Source of the DNA: Cytophagales bacterium
GTDB lineage: Bacteria; Bacteroidota; Bacteroidia; Cytophagales; Cyclobacteriaceae
Direction: 5' to 3'
Length of the DNA stretch: 64,000 bases
Assembly: GCA_017303795.1 (NCBI GenBank)
Contig: JAFLBR010000003.1
Span: 1-64,000, forward strand
In this document: in pieces, positions 36,448-43,800 of the stretch
Position numbering within the stretch: position 1 is the first letter of the stretch
Layout of the letters: every line of letters starts with the position of its first letter
Translations under genes and position numbers: made by a program
The notes under the pieces: generated by a model
Told to the model about the DNA's origin: nothing
The model's database searches: none
The model's input: only the letters and a program-made list of their open reading frames with translations

Positions 36448-37038
36448 TTAATCTACAAACTGATTTTTTATTTCTTCTGCCTGCCGGATAACAGCATCCA
36501 ATTTTTTTGCATTCTTTCTGATTTGCAACGGACGAAGGTAAAACCAATTAAAGGCCATCCACGCAAATGTAATGGCATAAGCTGTGGCGGCAACCTGCGG
36601 TTTCATCTGCGAAGTGTATTCATATAAATACAATCCCAATCCAATGGATAAAAATAAAAAATACAGACTCATAATACGTGTGTACAAAACTTGTTCGCGT
36701 TGCCGGATTTGAATCAAAGCATTCAGGTAATGTTGACTATCTACCGATGCATCTAGCGCTTTATAAAAAGGCCCCAGTTTGCCAACCGCCACCAGTAACA
36801 TAAAAATAGAAGCGATAATAATTACAATACCTACTTTGGTTGATAAGAACTGGGGTTGATAATAATACCAAACCCAACTGATAAACAGCGCCACACCAAT
36901 AAGCGAAACGTAGCTCCACACCAGTTGCCTGCTTTTACGCTTCCGCAACGTTTCAATTTTGCTTTGCAGCGAGTGGTTATCAGCTTTTGGTACAGCCTGC
37001 TGTTGCCACAAAGCTTTCAGATCAATGCTATTCTCCAT
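36448..37038 (-). CDS. Four-helix membrane protein, putative partner of the ECF sigma factor
   Basis: 196 residues starting MENSIDLKALWQQQ (a start two codons earlier is equally possible). A soluble N-terminal stretch of about 38 residues is followed by four hydrophobic segments (about 40-60, 70-90, 122-141 and 150-168). It overlaps the end of the sigma gene by about 11 bp, a coupling typical of sigma/anti-sigma pairs. It lacks a recognisable zinc anti-sigma motif, so anti-sigma function is an inference from position and topology. Confidence 0.75.
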   Translation of the reverse strand: MENSIDLKALWQQQAVPKADNHSLQSKIETLRKRKSRQLVWSYVSLIGVALFISWVWYYYQPQFLSTKVGIVIIIASIFMLLVAVGKLGPFYKALDASVDSQHYLNALIQIRQREQVLYTRIMSLYFLFLSIGLGLYLYEYTSQMKPQVAATAYAITFAWMAFNWFYLRPLQIRKNAKKLDAVIRQAEEIKNQFVD

Positions 37039-37498
37039 GTTCATTAAAGCGTTTGGTTAATCGTTCTTTAATCCGATGAATTTTTACACGCACATTACTT
37101 TCCGATACGCCCACAATCTGAGCTATCTCTGCCTGCTTTACTTCTTCCAGTTCCAACGAAATAATAATCCGGTCCAGCTCGGGCAACTCGCCAATAAACC
37201 GATAGAGCAATTGTATCTGAGGTTCAATGTCAACTGGTTTTTCTTCTGCAAGATTTAGAGGCAACTCTTGTTTAACATTTCGTTTTTGCCGCTCCAATTG
37301 CCGCAGACAATTATTAGTAGCAATCCGGAATATCCATGTTCCAATACTGGATTCATTGCGGAAGGACGCCAATTGCTGCCACACAATCACAAACGTATCC
37401 TGAGCAAGATCCTGAGCCCATCCGGCATCGTTTACGTAGGCCATGCATAAGCGATAGATTTTACTCCAGTATTCCTTATAGATTGATTCAAAACTCAT
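37028..37498 (-). CDS. ECF-type sigma-70 family RNA polymerase sigma factor
   Basis: 156 residues from the ATG at 37498 (MSFESIYKEYWSKIYRLCMA); an ATG three codons upstream is the alternative. Region 2 covers about 5-75 (DLAQDTFVIVWQQLASFR) and region 4 about 100-155, with a helix-turn-helix QAEIAQIVGVSESNVRVKIH. No region 3, as in ECF factors. It directs transcription of an unknown regulon, perhaps in response to an envelope signal through the overlapping membrane protein. Confidence 0.93.
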   Translation of the reverse strand: MSFESIYKEYWSKIYRLCMAYVNDAGWAQDLAQDTFVIVWQQLASFRNESSIGTWIFRIATNNCLRQLERQKRNVKQELPLNLAEEKPVDIEPQIQLLYRFIGELPELDRIIISLELEEVKQAEIAQIVGVSESNVRVKIHRIKERLTKRFNEHGE

Positions 37499-37574
37499 TG
37501 ACCGCAAGTATCGAAAAATACTTTCTGATAAGAAATAAACACACTGCCAAACAAATCAATATCATTGTTTTTAA

Positions 37575-37892
37575 TCAATTAGCACAATGGTCATTCTGCG
37601 CAACAACCTGCATCTGCTCATGCGCGGCATCTTTCTTACGGAAAGATATTAGGTTCACACTTTTCAACATTACTTTAAAAGTCTGTGGCATCGTTACCGG
37701 AATCCGGGACAAAAACGATCCTTTATCGGTGAGCGGAAATAGATCTGCAACATAATTACCTACTGCTTCACCCAGGTTACTACCTGCCTGTGTTATAGGT
37801 TGTGCCATGCTATCGACTAATTTCAGATAAGCTGGCGATTGCGCTACCAATGCTGCCAATAGAAAAATCATTACGCTGACTATCCGTACCAT
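37575..37892 (-). CDS. Hypothetical small exported protein (105 aa)
   Basis: Starts MVRIVSVMIFLLAALVAQSP, a probable signal peptide or anchor, followed by about 80 polar residues with no cysteines except one near the C-terminus (NDHCAN). No family recognised. It lies 76 bp upstream of the sigma factor on the same strand and could be part of its operon or a target. Codon use looks normal. Confidence 0.6.
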   Translation of the reverse strand: MVRIVSVMIFLLAALVAQSPAYLKLVDSMAQPITQAGSNLGEAVGNYVADLFPLTDKGSFLSRIPVTMPQTFKVMLKSVNLISFRKKDAAHEQMQVVAQNDHCAN

Positions 37893-38005
37893 AGGGTTTA
37901 AGTTTTGTCTTTAGATACGGGGGCCTTCGGAATGTTACAGGCTGCTTAAAAAATAAAATTGATGGTTTGTGAACCTCAAAGCTTAAGACTTAACTACCTG
38001 ATTCA

Positions 38006-38695
38006 CTATTGCTTTAAGCGGTCTAATGCAGCCCCCACAAACAACACCGCCCCCGCAATAAACAAAATGTGCAGTTGAATCGATGAATAAAATATCCCAC
38101 CCACTATGCCTCCGATAAAAAAGAAACTGATAATGGTCAGTCTCAATTTTATAGAAGCCTTGAGTTTAGTTTTCTGTTCCTGATGGGTATAGAAATACAG
38201 TTGCGATAACTCAATGCCGAGATCGGTAAAGAGCCCGGTTAAATGCGTAGTTCTTACAATGGAATTGGAAATGGAGGTAACCAACGAATTCTGCAAACCC
38301 ATGGCAAAAAGTAAAAGAAACGCCAATACATCTGGATACTGATTCGTTAAAAAGACACCAAACACGGCTACCACAAGTAAGATGCTACCCTCAAGCAGAA
38401 CAGGAATTACATAGTTATACGTTTGTTTCTTTTTATAAATCAGTTCAATTATAAAGCTGGAGGTAAACGAACCCAGAAAGAAAAAAAAGATATACAGGAA
38501 AAAAATAAATCCTTGTAACAGGTTGAGCTTAAAAAACTCATCGATAAAAAAAGCAAAGTGGCCGGTTACGTTTGTGGTTAAGCGCTGCACCGATAAAAAG
38601 CCTGCAATGTTTACTAACCCTGCCACAAACGATAACAATGAGGCTACTCGTAAATTATGACCTAACGTTCTTGCCTCACCGCGGTGTCTGAACAT
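38006..38695 (-). CDS. DUF1275 (YoaK-family) membrane protein
   Basis: 229 residues with six hydrophobic helices. The pattern SFVAGLVNIAGFLSVQRLTTNVTGH near the N-terminus and GLQNSLVTSISNSIVRTTHL in the middle are characteristic of DUF1275, where a T/S-x-H-x-T-G motif recurs in the first and second halves. Inner-membrane protein of unknown transport function. The first RAYT locus begins just upstream of its start region. Confidence 0.85.
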   Translation of the reverse strand: MFRHRGEARTLGHNLRVASLLSFVAGLVNIAGFLSVQRLTTNVTGHFAFFIDEFFKLNLLQGFIFFLYIFFFFLGSFTSSFIIELIYKKKQTYNYVIPVLLEGSILLVVAVFGVFLTNQYPDVLAFLLLFAMGLQNSLVTSISNSIVRTTHLTGLFTDLGIELSQLYFYTHQEQKTKLKASIKLRLTIISFFFIGGIVGGIFYSSIQLHILFIAGAVLFVGAALDRLKQ

Positions 38696-38772
38696 AAATT
38701 TTTACTTATTTGTACTGCTGACAGTTTTTTGGGCTTTTGGGGGATTGTAAATTCACTTGATCTGGGGTTGAA

Positions 38773-38823
38773 GCTGTTCGACATTTATAATGTCGAACGA
38801 CAGATAAAACGGATTTGCAATCC
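38773..38823 (-). repeat. REP-like palindrome, family A, copy 1
   Basis: Contains GTTCGACATT / AATGTCGAAC (38776-38785 and 38789-38798) and the small palindrome GGATT-TGC-AATCC (38811-38823), joined by CAGATA. Read on the minus strand it has the same order as the two copies upstream of the RAYT gene, so the RAYT gene lies between inverted copies. It ends 5 bp from the RAYT stop codon. Confidence 0.85.
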
Positions 38824-38828
38824 GCCAC

Positions 38829-39356
38829 TCAAAATGGTTCAAGTTCCAAAAGCCCTTTACGCGTTCCATAAAAATCACCACAATTGCTCAATAAATACTC
38901 TTCTTCTTTTTCTACAATTCCAGCCCTTACGGGATTCTGATGAATGTATTCGACCTTAGAATCGAAAAAACTCTTGGTTCTGATCTCTTCACCATGATAC
39001 CCCTCTTCCCAAAACCAGATGTGGTCGTCCTTTTTTAACAGCCATAACAACCAGTTTCTCCTACTCTCCAGTTCATTGTTCTGTATTGCCTCATAAATTT
39101 TCTTGGCAGTATGCTTTTTAAAATCCCGAATCACATCACTTAACTTAAAGCCTTCGGTGCTTACTATCAAATGGCAGTGATTACTCATAATAACCCAGGC
39201 ATAAATCTTAAGGCCCTTGTGTAGCTGGCAATAGCGTAGATTTTCAAGCAGTATATTTGAATACAGTCTTCTGGTAAATACATCTACCCATTGATGCACG
39301 GTAAACGTTACAAAGTAAACCCCTTGCTGATCATATACACGGTAGGCGTGGCCCAT
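38829..39356 (-). CDS. REP-associated tyrosine transposase (RAYT), Y1/HUH family
   Basis: 175 residues. The IS200-like Y1 fold is shown by VYFVTFTVHQWVDVFTR at the start, the metal-binding HUH pair in MSNHCHLIV (about residue 60), and the probable nucleophile Tyr in YIHQNPVRAG (about 138). Such enzymes cut and join single-stranded REP hairpins and are domesticated rather than freely mobile. The gene is bounded by family-A palindromes on both sides, and its ATG coincides with the first bases of a ~120-bp tandem repeat, supporting a complete RAYT-REP unit. The frame is intact. Confidence 0.88.
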   Translation of the reverse strand: MGHAYRVYDQQGVYFVTFTVHQWVDVFTRRLYSNILLENLRYCQLHKGLKIYAWVIMSNHCHLIVSTEGFKLSDVIRDFKKHTAKKIYEAIQNNELESRRNWLLWLLKKDDHIWFWEEGYHGEEIRTKSFFDSKVEYIHQNPVRAGIVEKEEEYLLSNCGDFYGTRKGLLELEPF

Positions 39357-39594
39357 ACATGAAAGTTAAGGATTTTGCAGATTAGAAATCCAAGTCTTCT
39401 GAGTTTGGCTTTGACTAGTTGGATTAAAAATCCTTTCTATCTGGGTTCGACATTACAAATGTCGAACAGCTATGCATACATGAAAGTTAAGGTTTTTAGA
39501 TGGATTGTGAATCCAATTTTTCTGTTAGGTTGTATCTCGTTGGATTAAAATCCTTATTATCTGTGTTCGACATTGCAAATGTCGAACAGCTTAG
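39354..39594. repeat. Two tandem ~120-bp units carrying REP family A
   Basis: Unit 1 (39354-39474) and unit 2 (39475-39594) both start CATACATGAAAGTTAAGG. Each contains a diverged GGAT..ATCC-type hairpin, then GGATT..AATCC, then TATCTG, then GTTCGACATT / AATGTCGAAC and AGC. The REP cores are 39421-39470 and 39542-39590. The palindromes are conserved while the spacers differ, which suggests selection for the hairpins. Unit 1 overlaps the RAYT start codon. Confidence 0.85.
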
Positions 39595-39693
39595 AATACT
39601 TTAATCAATAGTAGTAATAAGATCAGTTGGTATATGCAAAAAAACCTTTACTAATACCTCCAGCACCTGTATAAAAATCAAGTATTATTTTAT

Positions 39694-39701
39694 TACCTTT
39701 G
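39694..39701 (+). promoter_or_regulatory. Candidate -7 box in the AT-rich island
   Basis: TACCTTTG matches TAnnTTTG exactly. A transcript from about 39709 would read through the hairpins listed below and end at the T7 tract at 39862-39868. No TTG at the standard -33 spacing. Confidence 0.35.
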
Positions 39702-39708
39702 CGATAGT

Positions 39709-39868
39709 TCTTATAAAAGAAAAAAGTCAGTACACATCTCTTCTTCAGTACACATCTCTTCTTTAGATAGTACTGACTTAGAAACAAGTCTCCTCAGACC
39801 AACCATTGGTAGTATTGACTTGCTTTTTAGAGGGGTTACCATCGTTCTAGCGGGGTGACCCTTTTTTT
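39709..39868 (+). ncRNA. Candidate structured small RNA (~160 nt)
   Basis: Three successive hairpins can form: AAGTCAGTAC (39724-39733) with GTACTGACTT (39770-39779), enclosing two exact 18-bp tandem repeats starting CAGTACACATC (39728-39745, 39746-39763); CAAGTC with GACTTG around ACCAA..TTGGT (about 39785-39822); and a terminator-like stem at 39829-39861 with T7. A -7 box lies about 15 bp upstream. No protein frame fits. Coordinates of the 5' end are estimated. Alternative: remnant of a mobile element end. Confidence 0.35.
39829..39868 (+). terminator. Hairpin plus T7 in the AT-rich island
   Basis: AGGGGTTACC pairs with GGTGACCCT (one bulge, one G-U) across a loop of about 13 nt and is followed by TTTTTTT. 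It is a plausible rho-independent terminator on the plus strand. Confidence 0.5.
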
Positions 39869-39973
39869 ATGATCGATAACTCAAAGGTCTGTAAAAAAAA
39901 TGATACGTTATCAACAGTTGAGCTAAAGAATTTTCAAGAACGCTTTTATAAAACATATTCAAAAAAAAGTTAA
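39869..39973 (+). CDS. Possible 34-aa small protein
   Basis: ATG at 39869 to TAA at 39971-39973, encoding MIDNSKVCKKNDTLSTVELK plus 14 more residues rich in Lys and Phe. It starts right after the T7 tract. Nothing supports expression beyond the open frame, and in AT-rich sequence it may be chance. No family recognised. Confidence 0.2.
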   Translation: MIDNSKVCKKNDTLSTVELKNFQERFYKTYSKKS

Positions 39974-39992
39974 AACTATCTTTTATAAATCT

Positions 39993-40060
39993 GTTGGTGA
40001 AACCATAGCGGACAACATGCAAAAGGTATGTATAACCATAGCGGAGCGCATAGTTTCAAC
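39993..40060. repeat. Imperfect inverted repeat with internal direct repeat
   Basis: GTTGGTGAAACCATAGCG (39993-40010) is imperfectly complementary to CGCATAGTTTCAAC (40047-40060). AACCATAGCGGA occurs twice inside (40001 and 40034), and ACATGC..GTATGT forms a small inner hairpin. Confidence 0.5.
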
Positions 40061-40317
40061 AAGTCTTTAAGCATTCTTAAGCAGTATATTCTTTGAAATT
40101 AACTCAAATTCGAATGGTATCACTTAAACACCGCTTAAAGAAATTTGAATTTTAAGCGTAGCAATTAATTGTCAACTTTTTAGAAGGCAATTTGTTGCTT
40201 AAAAAATTACCTACTAGAAATAATTCATCAAAAATCTATCAGGTAATTTGATGTATAAAATTTGATAAAGAATTCGAGACCCTTATTCTTACTCATCAAT
40301 TTGTAGTTATATAGTTG

Positions 40318-40684
40318 ATGAAAAATGATACATCATGGTATGAGATAACGGTAAAGCAGCAACTCGAATTAGAACGACTTGCATCAATTGAGCCGGATTA
40401 TAAACCAATAGCTACTAATATTAGCTATTGTAATATTCTTTATGGTGATAGAAGAAAGTTACATATCAGCAAGTTGAAGAAAATACTTTCTTCAATGACA
40501 TTTATAAGTCATGTATTTCAACTAAAGCAGTTTCTGAATTTCGATTATAAAGAAATAGGATCAGTTATTATAATCAATAGAGCCAAGAAACAAAGTGATA
40601 GAAATTGTTTGCTCGCTTTGTTCGGGTGATATTGTTAAGGTAGATGAAGTACTTAAAGAAAAGTTAGAACTGCTATTATTCTGA
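40318..40684 (+). pseudogene. Small orphan gene, probably frameshifted near its 3' end
   Basis: From ATG at 40318 the frame gives 103 residues (MKNDTSWYEITVKQQLELER...) to a stop at 40629. Shifting to the +1 frame near 40600 opens EIVCSLCSGDIVKVDEVLKE and runs to a stop at 40684, which reads like a natural C-terminus; the in-frame tail RNCLLALFG does not. So a single-base change is likely. The W-Y/F-x-I-T-x-K-Q opening recalls small Bacteroidota phage proteins, a weak resemblance. Base composition is AT-rich, unlike its neighbours. Confidence 0.45.
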
Positions 40685-40781
40685 TTAAATAAAAGGCACT
40701 CAAAGTGGAATTGGAATATCAAGACTTATTAAGGCAGCAACATTCCTTCTCTTTCCCCTTCGCCTTTACCCTTCCCCTTCG

Positions 40782-40789
40782 TATTTTTG
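40782..40789 (+). promoter_or_regulatory. Candidate -7 box of purL
   Basis: TATTTTTG, a perfect TAnnTTTG match, lies 18 nt upstream of the ATG at 40807 and follows a pyrimidine-rich tract (40741-40780). The leader would be about 10 nt. It supports 40807 as the purL start. Confidence 0.45.
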
Positions 40790-40806
40790 TGCTTACGCTC
40801 ACCACT

Positions 40807-43800
40807 ATGATCGTCTTCTTTCGTCCCGCTGGGGCAACCCTCTATGCCGTTGGCACCTCGCAACCTTTTGGTTCTCAAGACTATGAAAAACTAAGCTGGC
40901 TTTTTGGCGGTGGCCAACCGCTAACCGAGCAAGCCGTGGGCGGTTATTTCATCGGGCCCCGCAAGGAAATGATTACCCCGTGGAGCACCAATGCGGTAGA
41001 AATTACCCAAACCATGGGCATTGCCGGCATTGAGCGGATTGAAGAGTTTACCGAAGCCAGCGCCAACACCCCGCACGACCGCATGTTGCAACGCCTGTAC
41101 CATGGTCTCGATCAGGATTTGTTCACCATCCACCACACCCCTGAACCCATTCTTGAAATTGACGACATCAAAACCTTTAACGAAAAAGAAGGGCTGGCCT
41201 TAAGTCAGGAAGAAATTGATTACCTGAATAACGTAAGTATTGCGTTGGGGCGCAAGCTTACCGATAGCGAAGTGTTTGGCTTCTCGCAGGTAAACAGCGA
41301 ACACTGCCGCCATAAAATTTTTAATGGCACGTTTATAATTGATGGCGAAGAAAAAGAAGCCACGCTCTTTCAACTCATCAAAAAAACCTCGAAGGAAAAT
41401 CCCAACTACATTGTATCGGCTTATAAAGACAACGTAGCGTTTATAAAAGGACCGCGTGTAGAACAGTTTGCTCCCGCCTCAGGCGATAAGCCCGATTATT
41501 TTCAGGTAGAAGATTTTGATTCGGTTATTTCGCTTAAAGCGGAAACGCACAACTTCCCTACTACGGTTGAACCCTTCAACGGTGCAGCTACCGGTGGTGG
41601 TGGCGAGATTCGCGATCGGTTAGCCGGTGGTAAAGGTTCTATTCCGTTATCGGGAACGGCTGTGTACATTACTTCTTATCCGCGTTTGGAAAACGGGCGC
41701 GCATGGGAGAAAAAGTTTGAAGCGCGGAAGTGGTTGTATCATAATCCGGCTGAGATTTTAATTAAAGCCTCGGATGGTGCAAGCGATTTTGGAAACAAGT
41801 TCGGCCAACCGTTGATTGGTGGCAGCGTGCTTACGTTTGAACATCTTGAACACAACAAAAAATTCGGCTTCGATAAAGTAATTATGTTAGCCGGTGGCGT
41901 GGGCTATGGCAAAGCAACCGACAGCAAAAAGGAATCGCTACAAGCAGGCGATAAAATTATTTTGCTGGGTGGCGATAACTATCGCATTGGTATGGGCGGT
42001 GCTGCGGTATCGTCAGTTACTACGGGCGAGTTTGCCAATGCACTTGAACTGAATGCGGTGCAACGTTCCAATCCTGAAATGCAGAAGCGCGTTATGAATG
42101 CCATTCGTGCGTTGGTGGAATCTAAACACAATCCCATTGTTTCCATTCACGATCATGGTGCCGGTGGGCACTTAAATTGTTTCTCAGAATTATTAGAAGA
42201 AACCGGAGGCACGATTGAAATTGATCAGTTGCCGGTTGGCGATCCTACCCTTTCCGATAAAGAAATCATCAGCAACGAATCGCAGGAGCGCATGGGTGTG
42301 GCCATGCATGCCAAAGATGTGGACATATTAAAACGTGCAGCCGAACGCGAACGCGCACCCATGTATGTAGTAGGCACCGCTACAGGCGATAAGCAGTTTA
42401 AGTTTGTTGACAATAAAAAGAATACAAAGCCGGTTGAACTTGAACTTAATCATTTGTTTGGTTCATCGCCTAAAACTATTCTGCAAGATAAAACCACTAC
42501 ACTCGCTTACGCGGAAGTAGTGTATGATGTTAAACAGCTTAGCACTTACCTCGAACAAGTACTGCAATTAGAAGCAGTAGCATGTAAAGATTGGTTAACC
42601 AATAAAGTAGATCGTTCCGTAACGGGTCGCGTGGCCACGCAACAAACCTGCGGACAAATTCAATTGCCGTTGAACAATGTTTCCGTAATGGCGCTTGACT
42701 TCACCAGCAACAAAGGTATTGCAACCGGTATTGGTCACGCACCCAGTGCAGCGTTGGTTAATCCGGCAGCCGGTAGCAAGTTGGCTATTGCCGAATCGTT
42801 ATTAAATATTGTTTGGGCTCCGTTGACGTATGGCTTAAAAGGTGTTTCGCTTAGCGCGAACTGGATGTGGCCTGCAAAAAATGAAGGCGAGAATGCACGG
42901 TTATATGCAGCCGTGGAAGCTGTGAGTGATTTTGCTTGTAAACTTGGAATCAACATTCCTACCGGAAAAGATTCCCTTTCCATGACGCAGAAATACCCGA
43001 ACGGTGAAGTGGTGTATTCACCGGGCACGGTTATTATCTCGGCTGTGGCCGAAGTAAGTAACATTCGTAAAACGGTATCGCCTGCGTTACAAGCGGTAGT
43101 TGGTTCAAAACTTATTTACATCGATTTCTCTAAAGATAGTTTTCAACTTGGCGGTAGCAGCTTTGCGCAGATTGTAAATCAACTCGGCACCACTGCACCA
43201 ACCATTACCGATGAAAATTATTTTGTTGCGGCCTTCGAAGCGGTGCAGCAACTGATCAAACAAGATTTAGTATTAGCCGGTCACGATATTTCTGCCGGTG
43301 GATTAGTGACTACCCTACTTGAAATGTGTTTCCCAACACCGGGCGTGGGTATGAACATCAGCGTAAGCGAACTGGGCAGCGATGTTGTTAAAGTTCTCTT
43401 TGCTGAGAATCCAGCAATTGTGTTGCAGGTTGAGAATGTTGCATCTGTTGAAAAGATTTTATCAATCAACAAAATCAAATCAGTAACTCTTGGTGAAGTA
43501 ACAAACACACGTCAATTGACAATTGAAAAGCAACAATTGACAATTGACAATTTAAGAGATACCTGGTTTAAAACCTCTTACCTGTTGGATTCGATGCAAC
43601 GAACCAAGGGTCATGCAGAGCAGCGTAGAGATAACATCTTTAAACAACCTTTAGAGTATCGGTTCCCGGCAAACTTTAAAGGAAGTTTTTCTGCTCTTAA
43701 CATTAATCCCAAACGCAGGCAACCGAGTGGTGTGAAGGCCGCTATCATTCGCGAGAAAGGTGTGAATGGTGATAGGGAAATGGCATATGCACTTTACCTC

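Larger units (their letters stand above)
39595..40317. other. AT-rich island between RAYT locus 1 and the 104-aa gene
   Basis: About 720 bp with visibly lower GC than the flanks and no long open frame. Contents listed separately: a candidate promoter and structured RNA (39694-39868), a 34-codon frame (39869-39973), an imperfect inverted repeat with a duplicated AACCATAGCGGA (39993-40060), and five copies of CTTAAGC/TTTAAGC (either strand) between 40066 and 40203. Otherwise nothing recognisable. Confidence 0.7.

Noticed and set aside
39728-39763. Two tandem 18-bp repeats as the start of a CRISPR array
   Set aside because: Only two copies, no spacers between them, and no cas genes in the window. 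They fit better as the loop of the candidate RNA hairpin.
40705-40806. Extension of PurL to 1261 residues
   Set aside because: The region is pyrimidine-rich and contains a perfect -7 box. The family starts at MIVFFRPAG.
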